Counted from the stretch's first letter, positions 6,957 through 16,507 are shown. The stretch is DNA of 64,000 nt from Clostridiales bacterium (GCA_902812875.1 CADDZV010000001.1:1-64000), one strand, 5' to 3'. Numbers and translations are program-made. Notes: generated by a model not told the origin, from the sequence alone.

Positions 6957-9095
6957 TCACCACACCGGGGAGGTATTCCACAGATTGCGGTCGAGCTCGC
7001 TTAAGAACGGCGAGGCATTTTTGGTGGGGTAGAGTACGAGCAACGCCCGCATGGCGCGCGTCATGCCCACGAACAGGGTGCGGCGCGCCGCCTTGGAAAG
7101 TTCTTCGATCTCGCCGGGATCGGTGACCTCGCCAATCTGGGGGAAGAACTTGTTGTTAAGGTACGGTATCACCACAATTGGAAACTCGAGCCCTTTGGCG
7201 GAGTGGATGGTGATCACCTTTACAGCATTCACTGCGAGGTCCAACTCTGTGCCTCGCATCGGTTCCGCGGCCAAACCCTGCGAACGCAAACCGGCGGCCG
7301 CTGATTTCACCAGGTTATTCGTAGGAGCCAGCACCGCCGCACTGCTTGGCTTCACACGCCAGCGCCGCGACATGGCCATGATGAACTCCGCCGCCAGCCG
7401 CCATTGCTCTTCGTCAGTACCGTAGCTCAGCAAGAACGGGCGCTCGCCCGACAAGACGTAAGAGAGATCGATGGTGTCGGAGTTGGCGGCACCGCTCTGG
7501 CGCAAAAAATCGCTGGCCGCCTCTGCGATCTGTTGCGTGGTACGGTAGTTCCGCCGGAGGACGGCCGACCGGCCTGTGAAGCGGAGGCTTTCGTTTACCT
7601 TTTGCCACGTAAATCCGCGGGAGTAGAGGGATTGGCCTGCATCAGCCGTGAGATAAAGACCCGCCGGGTCGCGTACCATGGCTACCAGGAACGCGAGCGC
7701 GGCCGGTGTGAGGTCCTGAGCTTCGTCAATGACGACGTAATCGTATTTGCTCTGCTCTGAAAGCTTGCTGACCAGAACCATGGCCTGGCGGCGCACGCTC
7801 CCCCAGGTGGCAAGACCCTTCTTCTGCATGGCAGCCTGGTATTCTTTATACAGCTGCCAGACGGCCTCCCGGACAGGGACTGGAAACGGGATCTCCCGGC
7901 CGGTGCGGTCGGCTTTCAGGTATTGGTCGAGGGTATCAAGGCCACGGCCGTCGATGATCCACTCAAACTCATACATGAGATAGTCCGGCCGCATGTTTCG
8001 CAAAACTGTCAGTCGCCTTTCCACATCGGTGGCGTTCTGGGCCGGCGGATGGAAAGAAGCCAAAACCTCCTGCAAGATGGAACGACACTGGGCAGTGTCG
8101 GCCATCTGCAACTCGTGCCCCAAATGCCGCGTGACGAGATCTTTCGCAAGGTAGTCAGCCGTCAGAACGGTGACGGCCTCGACACGCGGGCCAAGGAGCT
8201 GTTCCAGCAGCTGCTGGGAGTACCGCACCAGTGCGTTCGTGTAGGTGGTAAACAGGATTCGCGGTTGCGGTAGTCCCTGAGCTTGAGCCCGGTCAAGGAG
8301 GGCACGGATTCTGTACAAGGCGACGGTGCTCTTTCCAGTACCTGGGCCGCCCCTGATCATGGCGGGACCACGCGTACCGGCGTCCGCCACTTTTTCCTGT
8401 TCGGGATCGAGACGCAAAAGAAATGCGATCAGTTCGCCATCCCGGTAGCGTTCAAGATCGGATGGATCCTGAACCACAAAGTCTGGCTGCTGTTCGAGTT
8501 CGGTGAGGGACCGCGGGTACAACACGTCAAGAATGCGCTGGAGCCACTTTTCCGGCACTTCGCTGAAGAGCAAGTCATCCTCCGTACGGCAACCTGCGAG
8601 CACGCCGTGGTATTCACTAGGTATGCCCAGCTGTTCCAGGAACTCCGGTGTAAGGGTTTTGGGAAGGGGTAGGCTCTCTGTCTTCGCTGGCGCGGGGTTG
8701 GCGGCCGCCACTGCCGTAGCAGCCACCGTAGCTGCGCCCTCCGTGCCCGTGGTGTCAAGCGGCAAACTCTCGTTACCCGCAGCGGCCGGCAGGTCCAGCT
8801 CGTCGTCGTCCAGCTCATCGAGCCCCGTGCGGTAAGCCACATCGCGGTGGCGGACGGAGAGCAACGTCACCCAGCCGCTATCAATCTTGTAGATGACCCG
8901 GTATTTGCCGACCCGCAAACGGTAAAGATCGTCCTGGGATTTCAGCTTTTTCTTGAGCTTGCCGTCCGGGAAAGGGTCGGTGCACAAAAGCCGGATTTTG
9001 TCGATGATGTGCAGGCGCTCATTCTGCGGTAAGGAAGACAATTCGTTGAGAAACGAAAACTTCTGGGCCACGCCCCTGAACAAGGCCTGCTCCAT
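6957..9095 (-). CDS. RelE/ParE-like domain fused to UvrD-type superfamily 1 helicase
   Basis: A 712-residue fusion. Residues about 10-90 look like a RelE/ParE toxin: KLKKKLKSQDDLYRLRVGKYR then VIYKID and LLSVRHRDVAYR, with the conserved arginines and C-terminal Tyr of that fold. An Ala/Pro-rich linker (about 95-145) follows. The rest is a UvrD/Rep-like motor: Walker A GGPGTGKST near 250, DEAQD box, RNYRTT, HSAKGLEFPIVV and FVGMTRAM near the C-terminus. No exonuclease or RecB nuclease domain is obvious. It is flanked by metabolic genes, with no antitoxin gene beside it. Possible roles are DNA or stalled-ribosome/RNA processing, or defence; none is proven. The GC content and start context are like its neighbours. 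Confidence 0.85.
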   Translation of the reverse strand: MEQALFRGVAQKFSFLNELSSLPQNERLHIIDKIRLLCTDPFPDGKLKKKLKSQDDLYRLRVGKYRVIYKIDSGWVTLLSVRHRDVAYRTGLDELDDDELDLPAAAGNESLPLDTTGTEGAATVAATAVAAANPAPAKTESLPLPKTLTPEFLEQLGIPSEYHGVLAGCRTEDDLLFSEVPEKWLQRILDVLYPRSLTELEQQPDFVVQDPSDLERYRDGELIAFLLRLDPEQEKVADAGTRGPAMIRGGPGTGKSTVALYRIRALLDRAQAQGLPQPRILFTTYTNALVRYSQQLLEQLLGPRVEAVTVLTADYLAKDLVTRHLGHELQMADTAQCRSILQEVLASFHPPAQNATDVERRLTVLRNMRPDYLMYEFEWIIDGRGLDTLDQYLKADRTGREIPFPVPVREAVWQLYKEYQAAMQKKGLATWGSVRRQAMVLVSKLSEQSKYDYVVIDEAQDLTPAALAFLVAMVRDPAGLYLTADAGQSLYSRGFTWQKVNESLRFTGRSAVLRRNYRTTQQIAEAASDFLRQSGAANSDTIDLSYVLSGERPFLLSYGTDEEQWRLAAEFIMAMSRRWRVKPSSAAVLAPTNNLVKSAAAGLRSQGLAAEPMRGTELDLAVNAVKVITIHSAKGLEFPIVVIPYLNNKFFPQIGEVTDPGEIEELSKAARRTLFVGMTRAMRALLVLYPTKNASPFLSELDRNLWNTSPVW

Positions 9096-9140
9096 CAGAG
9101 CTCACCCCGCGGACCAGTTGCTGCCAGGGAAACTTAGTGT

Positions 9141-11078
9141 TCATTTCCATACTGGTTCCGCCAGGTCCTGCCGTACACGGAATGGACTGTCGATGAAAAC
9201 CTGGTGCCAGAGCTCAAGCATCATGAGGGTGAAGATCTGGCGGCCCCGCGCCGGCGACAGGCGGGCGGGCCGTTCCGGCTGCAGAAGGTCGTGGACGGCC
9301 TGGGGGTCGAAGTAGCCGCGTGCAATAAACCGCGGCGATTCGAGAAGATCGCGGGCGTAATCGCGCCAGGAACTCTCCACCCAGGCCGAAACCGGTGCCA
9401 CAAAGCCGGTCTTGGGTCTATGTAAGATCTCAGCGGGCACGACTGGCGCGACGGCCTTCTTCAGGATGTATTTGAGCGTACCGTGCCGGAGCTTCAAGCC
9501 GGCTGGGATGCATGCCGCAAGCTCCACCACTTGGTGGTCCAGATATGGCACCCGCACTTCCAGTCCGTAGGCCATGCCGAGCTTGTCGGTCCGCAGCAAG
9601 GTGTCGTCGCCGAGGGTAAAGCGGGTGTCGAAATAAAGCATGCCGGCCAGCATGTGGTCCGTATGCCCGTCCCACCTGGCCGCCAGCGTTTCCTCGCCCC
9701 GGCGACCAAAGCGGCGGGCCATTTCCGGGGCATAGAGGCGTTTTTTCTCCGGCTCGGTGAAGGTTGTTCCTACGCCGCGGTACCACGCCGGCACAGGCAC
9801 CGTGGCTCTCTGCAAAAGGTGATACCCACGCCACTGTGGCGGGAAAAGGCGGGCAAGCGGTGCCACAAAATAGTCTCGCAACCACTGCGGCAACAGGCGG
9901 AAAACGGCCATCGCTTCGGCGGTGCGGTACACGTCGTAGCCGGCAAAAAGTTCATCGGCACCTTCGCCGGACAGCACCGCCTTGACATGCCTACTGGCCA
10001 ACCGACTGATGAAGTACAGGGAAATGATGCCCGGGTCGCCGAGGGGCTCCTCCAGCGAGCGGATCATCTGCGGCAGGGCAGCAGGCACTTCGTCCGGGGC
10101 CAGCGTCGCCTCCACGTGGGCGGTCGCGTACCGGGCGGCGAGCCGGCGGGTCAAAGCGAGTTCGTTGAAGCCGGGGTGGGGGCCATTGGGGCCGCTGAAG
10201 CCAAGCGAAAACGTGGGAATCTGGTAGTCTACCTGGCGGGCCGCCAAAGCCAGCAGCGCGTTAGAATCGACCCCGCTACTTAAAAACACGCCTACCGGCA
10301 CATCTCCCTGCATGTGCCGGGAGACCGTCTCCTCGAGCAGGCTAAAAAGCAAGCCGGCGTAGTCGTCTTCTGTCCAACGCCCGTCCAGCGAGGCCTCGCC
10401 AGGCACCGGCAGACGCCAGTACTCGCGGTTGTCGAGCTTCTCATCTTCGTAGAGAAGGTAGTGGCCAGGTTCGACCTTCCGGATGTCTTTGAAGAGCGTA
10501 TCGGGAGCGGGGACGAACCGGTGCGACAGGTAGGTGTCGATGGCCGCCAAAGACGGAACCCTGGGCACACCGGGGACAGCGAGAAGGGCCTTGATTTCCG
10601 ACGCGAAGGCCACGCCACCTGGTAGCACGGCGTAATAAATCGGCTTGATGCCCAGGCGGTCGCGTGCGATCACTAAACGCCGTCTGGGCTCGTCCCACAG
10701 GGCGAACGCGAACATACCCCGCAGCCGGGGCAGAAAATCGAGGCCGTACTCCTCGTACAGATGAACGATCACTTCCACGTCGCTGGCCGTGGCAAAAGCA
10801 TGGCCGGACTGCAAAAGGGCAGCCCGGAGCTCACGATAGTTGTAGATCTCGCCGTTGCAAACGACGGCTACCGTACGGCGTTCGTTGAAGATCGGCTGGT
10901 GCCCGCCAGCGACGTCAACGATGCTCAGTCGCCGGAAACCAAGCCCAGCCCCCGCGGTTATGTAGGCGCCGCCCTCGTCCGGCCCCCGGTGCCGGATGGC
11001 CTCGCACATGTTGTCGATCAGCCACAGATCGGGCCGGCGGTTTGGATCGGCGTAGGAAACCCCAGCAATGCCGCACAT
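9141..11078 (-). CDS. asnB: Asparagine synthase (glutamine-hydrolysing)
   Basis: A 645-residue class II glutamine amidotransferase. After Met1, Cys2 is the catalytic nucleophile (MCGIAGVSY). The glutaminase domain shows RHRGPDEGG, RLSIVD and CNGEIYNY. The synthetase domain has the PP-loop LSSGVDSNAL, SGEGADELFAGY, and the DTLLRTDKLGMAYGLEVRVP stretch. It transfers glutamine amide nitrogen to aspartate in the cytosol. It is divergent from lysA with a 167-base gap that contains AT-rich promoter-like sequence (TATAAAAGG on the minus strand). Confidence 0.95.
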   Translation of the reverse strand: MCGIAGVSYADPNRRPDLWLIDNMCEAIRHRGPDEGGAYITAGAGLGFRRLSIVDVAGGHQPIFNERRTVAVVCNGEIYNYRELRAALLQSGHAFATASDVEVIVHLYEEYGLDFLPRLRGMFAFALWDEPRRRLVIARDRLGIKPIYYAVLPGGVAFASEIKALLAVPGVPRVPSLAAIDTYLSHRFVPAPDTLFKDIRKVEPGHYLLYEDEKLDNREYWRLPVPGEASLDGRWTEDDYAGLLFSLLEETVSRHMQGDVPVGVFLSSGVDSNALLALAARQVDYQIPTFSLGFSGPNGPHPGFNELALTRRLAARYATAHVEATLAPDEVPAALPQMIRSLEEPLGDPGIISLYFISRLASRHVKAVLSGEGADELFAGYDVYRTAEAMAVFRLLPQWLRDYFVAPLARLFPPQWRGYHLLQRATVPVPAWYRGVGTTFTEPEKKRLYAPEMARRFGRRGEETLAARWDGHTDHMLAGMLYFDTRFTLGDDTLLRTDKLGMAYGLEVRVPYLDHQVVELAACIPAGLKLRHGTLKYILKKAVAPVVPAEILHRPKTGFVAPVSAWVESSWRDYARDLLESPRFIARGYFDPQAVHDLLQPERPARLSPARGRQIFTLMMLELWHQVFIDSPFRVRQDLAEPVWK

Positions 11079-11245
11079 GTGAACCTCGCTCGATTAGTAA
11101 TCAAAAACCTTTTATAGGCTACCCGGAACCGATTAAGGACTCATTAAGCAAGTACAGAAAATGCGAGCCGGCAAAGGGCGCAGGCGAACTGGCCAGTCGT
11201 CGCGAAACAAATAGGCGACACAATGTACGGGGGGCAGGGGAGCCC

Positions 11246-12592
11246 ATGTCGCAGAGTCTCAAGGTCAACGCTGCCGGTCACCTTGAGATCGGTCAGTGTG
11301 ACACCGTTATGCTCGCGTCAGAATTTGGAACGCCCTTATACGTCATGGATGAAGACATGATGCGGAGCCGCATGCAGGAATATCGCCGAGAAATGGCACA
11401 GCAGCTGCCGACTGGGATCGTGGCATACGCAGGCAAAGCGTTCCTCACTACAGCCATGTGCCGCCTGGTAGCGTCAGAAGGCCTGTGGCTCGACGTGGTA
11501 TCGGGCGGCGAGCTGTACACGGCGGTGACCGCAGGCTTTCCGACCGCCCGCATCCTTTTCCATGGCAACAATAAAACCGACGACGAACTGATGCTGGGCC
11601 TCGAGGCCGGTGTTGGCCGGTTTGTGGTAGACAACTTCCGCGAACTCGAACGCCTCGCCGAGCTGGCACGAAAAAAACACGTGCGGCCGGGCGTGCTTTT
11701 GCGGGTGGCTCCGGGGGTAACTGGACACACGCATCAATACATACAGACCGGTCAGGTGGACTCCAAGTTCGGTTTTCCGCTTGTGGAGGGTGTGCATGGG
11801 CTCTGGGCGGCCGTGGCCCGCACCCTGGCCAGCGAGTCGCTGGCACTTCGCGGGCTCCACAGCCACATCGGCTCGCAGATCAACGAACTCGAGCCCTTCG
11901 CACGGGAAGCCAGCGCCCTCATGCAGACGATGGTGGAAATCCGCCGTCGTTTCGGGGTGGTGCTGCCGGAGCTCGATGTCGGGGGAGGGCTCGGTAGCCG
12001 GTACAGCAAGGAGGACAACCCACCCGCGATCGGGGCATACATAGAAGCGATCGCCGCCGCGGTAACCGCAGTGGCCCGCCAGTACGAATACCCGTTGCCC
12101 ATGGTAATAGTCGAACCGGGCCGGTCGATCGTGGCAGAAGCCGGCATTACGCTCTACACGATCGGAGCCAAAAAGGTCATTCCGGATGTGCGTACTTATC
12201 TCGCCGTCGATGGGGGGATGGGGGACAACCCGCGCCCGGCCTTATATCACGCCACCTACCAGGCGGTAGTGGCCAACAAGGCCAACGCCAAGGCCACTGA
12301 AATCGTCACCATTGCCGGCAAGCATTGCGAGTCCGGTGACATCCTCATCTGGGACGCCGAGCTGGCCCCGACGGAACCGGGAGACGTGCTCGCCGTGCTT
12401 TCTACCGGGGCTTATAACTATTCCATGGCCTCGAACTACAACCGGGTACCCCGCCCGGCGGTGGTATTCGTACACGGCGGCGAGGCCGAACTCGTCGTCC
12501 GCAGGGAGAGTTATGCGGATATCGTGCGCAACGACGTGATCCCGGCTCGCCTGGAGAGCCGGGCGGCGGCCGGCGGGCTGGCCCGCCCGTAG
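11246..12592 (+). CDS. lysA: Diaminopimelate decarboxylase family protein
   Basis: PLP-dependent fold III decarboxylase of 448 residues, making lysine from meso-diaminopimelate if it is true LysA. Seen are the PLP lysine in VAYAGKAFLT, LDVVSGGELYTA, the HSHIGSQI glycine loop region, GGGLGSRY, the EPGRSIVAEAG phosphate loop and the CESGD catalytic cysteine near the C-terminus. ATG 11246 follows a GGGGAG site; upstream in-frame codons lack one. The related arginine/ornithine branch is less likely given the CESGD and EPGR context. A LigB-type gene follows 42 bases downstream. Confidence 0.92.
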   Translation: MSQSLKVNAAGHLEIGQCDTVMLASEFGTPLYVMDEDMMRSRMQEYRREMAQQLPTGIVAYAGKAFLTTAMCRLVASEGLWLDVVSGGELYTAVTAGFPTARILFHGNNKTDDELMLGLEAGVGRFVVDNFRELERLAELARKKHVRPGVLLRVAPGVTGHTHQYIQTGQVDSKFGFPLVEGVHGLWAAVARTLASESLALRGLHSHIGSQINELEPFAREASALMQTMVEIRRRFGVVLPELDVGGGLGSRYSKEDNPPAIGAYIEAIAAAVTAVARQYEYPLPMVIVEPGRSIVAEAGITLYTIGAKKVIPDVRTYLAVDGGMGDNPRPALYHATYQAVVANKANAKATEIVTIAGKHCESGDILIWDAELAPTEPGDVLAVLSTGAYNYSMASNYNRVPRPAVVFVHGGEAELVVRRESYADIVRNDVIPARLESRAAAGGLARP

Positions 12593-12634
12593 ACAAGCCG
12601 GCCAGGCTGGGCATTCTCGCAGCAGAAAGGACCG

Positions 12635-13483
12635 ATGAGCATGCCAATTGTCTACGCTTGCATCACGCCCCACGGAGGAGAAATACTCCCAGAACTGGCC
12701 GGGGACGACCTGGCAACCTTGGCTCCCACCCGCGCTGCTATGGAGGAAATCGGCCGCCGCATGACAGCGGCACAGCCAGACGTGATCGTCGTGGCTACCC
12801 CACATAGCCTGCGGCTGGAAGGGTACAACGCCGTGGTGACCGCGGCATACACCGAAGGCCGCCTGGAAGGGCCCGGCGGGGTGGTGGAGGCCAGGTTTGC
12901 CTGCGACCGCACCCTGGCTCGCGAGATCGTACGGCAGACAGCGGCAGCTGGCATTCCGGTAGTGGGCTGCAACTACGGGGCCCTCGATGGTCCCGCATCG
13001 ATGATCCCGCTCGACTGGGGGGCCCTGATCCCGCTTTATTTCCTGGGTGCCCGCATCGGCCAAAGTCCCGAGGAGAGACCTCAGGTCGTCCTGGTCGGGC
13101 CTACACGCGATATCCCGCTTGTGCAGCTGGCCCGTTTCGGGCAGGTCATTGCGGAAGTAGCCGCTTTGTCCGGCAAGCGTGTAGGCTTTGTGGCCAGTGC
13201 CGACCAGGCTCATGCCCACGACCCGAACGGGCCCTACGGTTTTGACCAGGCTGCCGCCGAATACGACGCCCGGGTGGTGGATATCGTACGGCGCGACCGC
13301 CTGGAGGAACTGTTCACGCTCCCCGCCGACCTGGTGGAACGGGCGAAGCCGGACAGCTTATGGCAGATGATCATGCTGTATGGGGTCGAGCAACACACAT
13401 CCCTGCGGGGAGAATTTCTCTCGTACCAGGTGCCCAGCTACTTTGGCATGCTGTGTGCCTCGTACACCCCGGCCAACGGCTGA
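12635..13483 (+). CDS. LigB-type (class III) extradiol dioxygenase family protein
   Basis: A 282-residue protein beginning PIVYACITPHGGEILPEL. The two histidine motifs, TPHGG near residue 13 and ATPHS near residue 57, correspond to iron ligands of class III extradiol dioxygenases. DQAHAHDPNGPYGF near 195 is the conserved C-terminal segment. It could cleave a catechol or be one of the LigB-fold proteins (MEMO/AmmeMemoRadiSam-B-like) without that activity. AAAGG at 12626-12630 fits ATG 12641 slightly better than ATG 12635, a two-residue difference. Probably co-transcribed with lysA. Confidence 0.8.
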   Translation: MSMPIVYACITPHGGEILPELAGDDLATLAPTRAAMEEIGRRMTAAQPDVIVVATPHSLRLEGYNAVVTAAYTEGRLEGPGGVVEARFACDRTLAREIVRQTAAAGIPVVGCNYGALDGPASMIPLDWGALIPLYFLGARIGQSPEERPQVVLVGPTRDIPLVQLARFGQVIAEVAALSGKRVGFVASADQAHAHDPNGPYGFDQAAAEYDARVVDIVRRDRLEELFTLPADLVERAKPDSLWQMIMLYGVEQHTSLRGEFLSYQVPSYFGMLCASYTPANG

Positions 13484-13488
13484 CCAAC

Positions 13489-14208
13489 TCAGCCGGCTTT
13501 TTTGTTTTGTTCGTCCACAAAGGCCCAATAGGAGTAGACCACGGCAAAAAGCGTGGCCCCAAGCACGCCGGCAAGAAAAACGGCCATCCTGGCCACTGGT
13601 GGGAACGGAAGGCCAACCAACCCCAGGAACCCTGCGGCGACAAAGGCGTAACCGCCGACACGATGGGTACGGCGCCAAACGACATCGTCGGCTAAGGTCC
13701 AGGGGGTACGGATTCCCACAAAGTAGTTGTGCCGGACCTGGCCGAGCACGTCGCCCAGGACTATGGAAAGAAGGCTCACCGCCGCCGGTACCACAATGTC
13801 TACCCGCACCGGATGGCCGAGGGCGGCCAGCAATGTGATGGCCTGTATGCCCGACATCATGATGACCAGCGCCAGGCGGATCACCCGGTATGAGCCCCGA
13901 AACGTCGCATAGTTGGCCCGGCGGGGGTCGATAAGCGGCAGAACAAGCATCAACAGATACATGCCGACGATGAGAAGCGGCATGAACGTTACCGCCCATG
14001 TCCGGGACGAATAGGCATCGACCTGTCCCTGTACATTCCAGTGCGACGGCACCCGCAAAGGCAGGTGCGGGTAGGCTATGACCCCGGCCACTGCCACTGC
14101 GAGCCACAACACAAGAGCAGGCCAGTCGGCCAGGATTGTGCCCATGTTGACCCGGTAGTTTCGATCACCGGTGCCGGCGTTGTGCGAGCCATCTATGCGG
14201 TCAGTCAT
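13489..14208 (-). CDS. SdpI-family membrane protein (DUF1648)
   Basis: A 239-residue membrane protein with about six hydrophobic helices. YPHLPLRVPSHWNVQGQVD after the first helix is the DUF1648 motif, and VGIRTPWTLADDVVWRRTHRVGG is the SdpI signature loop. In Bacillus subtilis SdpI gives immunity to the SdpC toxin and sequesters the repressor SdpR. Here the upstream ArsR gene overlaps it by eight bases, the same arrangement as sdpRI. No sdpC-like toxin gene is in view. Confidence 0.88.
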   Translation of the reverse strand: MTDRIDGSHNAGTGDRNYRVNMGTILADWPALVLWLAVAVAGVIAYPHLPLRVPSHWNVQGQVDAYSSRTWAVTFMPLLIVGMYLLMLVLPLIDPRRANYATFRGSYRVIRLALVIMMSGIQAITLLAALGHPVRVDIVVPAAVSLLSIVLGDVLGQVRHNYFVGIRTPWTLADDVVWRRTHRVGGYAFVAAGFLGLVGLPFPPVARMAVFLAGVLGATLFAVVYSYWAFVDEQNKKAG

Positions 14209-14506
14209 GTGCGTTTTCCTCCTCGTGCGGAGCTTTATCCCCGGCGTCTGTGAACTGAAGCAACCAAACCAGGGCGTCCTGGAACACAGTGGTGTTAAGT
14301 GAATAGACGATGTTTTGGCCGCGCCGCTCGTCGACCACCAGATCGGCCTGCTTCAGGATAGTGAGATGGTGCGAAATACTGGCCGGAGTGATGGTGAAGT
14401 TGGCGGCAATCTGCCCAGCGGTAAGGTCCTTTGTTCGCAAAAGGTGCAGGATCTTACGCCGGGTGGGATCGGCCAAGGCTTTGAAAATGTACGTCAATGG
14501 CGGCAC
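14201..14506 (-). CDS. ArsR/SdpR-family transcriptional regulator
   Basis: A 101-residue winged-helix repressor: ALADPTRRKILHLLRTKDLT, then QIAANFTITPASISHHLTIL (recognition helix) and DLVVDERRGQNIVYSLN (wing). It has no CVC metal-binding motif, so metal sensing is unlikely, and it matches the SdpR branch. It probably represses its own promoter in the 191-base gap before moeA, where an AT-rich region around 14550-14580 lies. Confidence 0.88.
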   Translation of the reverse strand: MPPLTYIFKALADPTRRKILHLLRTKDLTAGQIAANFTITPASISHHLTILKQADLVVDERRGQNIVYSLNTTVFQDALVWLLQFTDAGDKAPHEEENAHD

Positions 14507-14583
14507 CCCAACACCCCCCGCGCCGTACTGGCCGATTGGCCATTACTTAGACATTTAGACAACTTTCTAATCATAGTATATGC

Positions 14584-14598
14584 CGCGAAGGGTTCGCG
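14584..14598 (+). other. Short hairpin in the moeA leader
   Basis: CGCGAA (14584-14589) and TTCGCG (14593-14598) form a perfect 6-bp stem with a GGG loop, followed by a G/C-rich stretch to 14640 and AAAAAA. It lies in the moeA leader. I could not fit it to the known molybdenum cofactor riboswitch. Confidence 0.25.
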
Positions 14599-14697
14599 AT
14601 CAACCGGAACCGGGGAGGAATCCCGCTGGGGTCCCGGGGAAGTTAAAAAAGGCGGTCGTGCCGGCCGCAATCTGGACGCGAAACGGAACTGACCAGC

Positions 14698-15948
14698 ATG
14701 AACGAAGGTCGTCTGGCATCTGTGGACCTTGCCCGTGAGATCCTACTCCAAGCGGCCAGCACGCGCGTGGACCGCCTGGGAGAGGGGAAAATCGAGATCG
14801 TCCCGCTTCTTGATAGCCTCGGGCGGGTCGCCGCGCAACCCATTTACGCACTGGAGGATTCGCCGCCGTTTGACCGCGCCGCCGTCGACGGATATGCCCT
14901 CCGATTGCAAGACATGGCAGACGCCGGGGGAAGGCTCGCAGTGGCAGGCGAGGTGGCAGCGGGCGGGGTGCCGCCTGCCCAACTGGTCGGGGGCCAGGCC
15001 CTGCAGGTTGCCACCGGTGCGCCCCTGCCGGCCGGGGCCGATACGGTAGTGCGTCTCGAGGATGTGACCCGCAACGGCCTGGCCATACAAGTAAAATCGT
15101 CCCCGCCGCCGGGAGCCAATGTTGCTTCCAGAGGCGAGGACTTCCACCGCGGTGACCTGCTCATTGAGCGGGGCACGACCCTACGGGCCAAGCACATCGG
15201 ACTGCTTGTGGCGGGCGGGCATGACCGCGTGCCCGTGGTCCGCCGGCCGACGGTGGCTGTAGTGGCGACCGGCGCCGAGGTGGTCAACCCGGGCGCGCCG
15301 CGCGGTCCCGCCCAGGTATGGAATGCCACCGCCTATGCCATCGCCGCGGCCGTGTCCGAGTCAGGCGGAATACCCGTACTTTACGGGCCTTGTCCGGATG
15401 CCGCCGACGCGATCGCGGTGCTTCTCGCACAAGCTCTCGGCACCAGTGACCTTGTCATCACGACCGGCGGGGTATCGGTGGGTGAGTACGATGTGACCCG
15501 GCAGGCAGTGGCGACGCTCGGCGGACAGGAACTTTTCTGGGGAGTGGCGATGAAACCTGGCACGGCCATGTTTGGGGCCGTAGCCGACGGCGTTCTGGTG
15601 GCGGGCCTTTCCGGGTATCCTGCCGCGGCGATGACCCAGTTCGATACTCTCATCCGGCCGGTTTTGGACCGGCTACTTGCGAGGACCGCGGCACCGGTGC
15701 GGGTCCGGGCCACCCTGGCCTCCCCGCTGCCCGCGGCGAACGGGCTGGCCCGCGTTTACCGGGTACGGGTGACCTACCGCGACGGTACCCTGCACGTAGT
15801 CCCTGTCAAAGGCCAGAAGGCCGGTGTACTGGCAGGGGTGGCGGCCGCAAACGCCCTTTTGATGGTGGGCGCAGGAGAGGGCCCGATGGTTACTGGCCAG
15901 GAGGTGGACGTGGAACTCCTTGGCACGGGAGGTGATGGAATTGTCTGA
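14698..15948 (+). CDS. moeA: Molybdopterin molybdenumtransferase
   Basis: A 416-residue MoeA, which inserts molybdate into adenylylated molybdopterin in the last step of cofactor synthesis. Seen are PPFDRAAVDGYAL, GAPLPAGADTVVRLED, VAVVATGAEVV, TTGGVSVGEYD and MKPGTAMFGAV followed by VAGLSGYPAAA, all MoeA hallmarks. Residues 1-180 carry domains I-II, the middle the MoCF/MPTB domain and the end domain IV. It overlaps mobB by 14 bases, starting an operon with mobB and a DUF503 gene. Confidence 0.95.
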   Translation: MNEGRLASVDLAREILLQAASTRVDRLGEGKIEIVPLLDSLGRVAAQPIYALEDSPPFDRAAVDGYALRLQDMADAGGRLAVAGEVAAGGVPPAQLVGGQALQVATGAPLPAGADTVVRLEDVTRNGLAIQVKSSPPPGANVASRGEDFHRGDLLIERGTTLRAKHIGLLVAGGHDRVPVVRRPTVAVVATGAEVVNPGAPRGPAQVWNATAYAIAAAVSESGGIPVLYGPCPDAADAIAVLLAQALGTSDLVITTGGVSVGEYDVTRQAVATLGGQELFWGVAMKPGTAMFGAVADGVLVAGLSGYPAAAMTQFDTLIRPVLDRLLARTAAPVRVRATLASPLPAANGLARVYRVRVTYRDGTLHVVPVKGQKAGVLAGVAAANALLMVGAGEGPMVTGQEVDVELLGTGGDGIV

Positions 15949-16507
15949 CAAACCGGCTGTCGTATGCATCTCCGGTCCCTCCGGTGCCGGGAAGACGACC
16001 CTATTGGCAAAAATGGTGAAAGAGCTTTCGCGGCAGGGATACCGCGTGGCCACGGTCAAGCACGCCGCCCACGGCTTCCAGCTGGACGTGGCGGGCAAGG
16101 ACTCCTGGCGCCACGCCGACGCGGGGGCGGTCGCCGTGGCGGTTTCGGGGCCGTCCCAGTTCGCCCTTCTGGAGACCCCTGCCGCCGAGTATCCGCTCGA
16201 CGCCATTGTGGACAGGCTGCCGCCGGTCGATCTGGTGCTCGCGGAAGGGTACAAAAGCGAGGCCTTGCCCCGCATACACGTCCTGCCGGCCGGTGCCGCC
16301 GTGCCTGCGCCAGCGGACCCGCATGTCATCGCCTTCGTAGCTGCGGACCCGCCTGCCGTGCCGGACGCACAAGCCAGCACAGCCGCACCGGTGTTTCGCC
16401 GCGACAATATCGCCGGGTTGTGCCGTCTGGTGACGCGCCTGATGTGCAAAGGCGGTCCGTCTGCCGAAACCGGCGAACGGGCGAGGGGAGAGGTGCACCG
16501 GCTATGA
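15935..16507 (+). CDS. mobB: Molybdopterin-guanine dinucleotide biosynthesis adaptor protein
   Basis: A 190-residue P-loop GTPase (CISGPSGAGKTTLLAKM) followed by VATVKHAAHGFQLD, SWRHADAGA and the VLAEGYKSEALPRIHV segment, the MobB order. MobB supports MobA in attaching GMP to the molybdenum cofactor. ATG 15935 follows GGGAGG directly inside the moeA end; the longer reading from 15920 lacks a site. Its TGA overlaps the next ATG as ATGA. mobA lies separately near 32.4 kb. Confidence 0.92.
   Translation: MELSDKPAVVCISGPSGAGKTTLLAKMVKELSRQGYRVATVKHAAHGFQLDVAGKDSWRHADAGAVAVAVSGPSQFALLETPAAEYPLDAIVDRLPPVDLVLAEGYKSEALPRIHVLPAGAAVPAPADPHVIAFVAADPPAVPDAQASTAAPVFRRDNIAGLCRLVTRLMCKGGPSAETGERARGEVHRL

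Noticed and set aside
11079-11245. Possible lysine riboswitch before lysA
   Set aside because: No helix set or conserved lysine-riboswitch core could be recognised, and the 167-base gap is also shared with asnB.
14507-14697. Molybdenum cofactor riboswitch in the moeA leader
   Set aside because: A short hairpin exists, but the conserved Moco-RNA helices could not be matched by eye.
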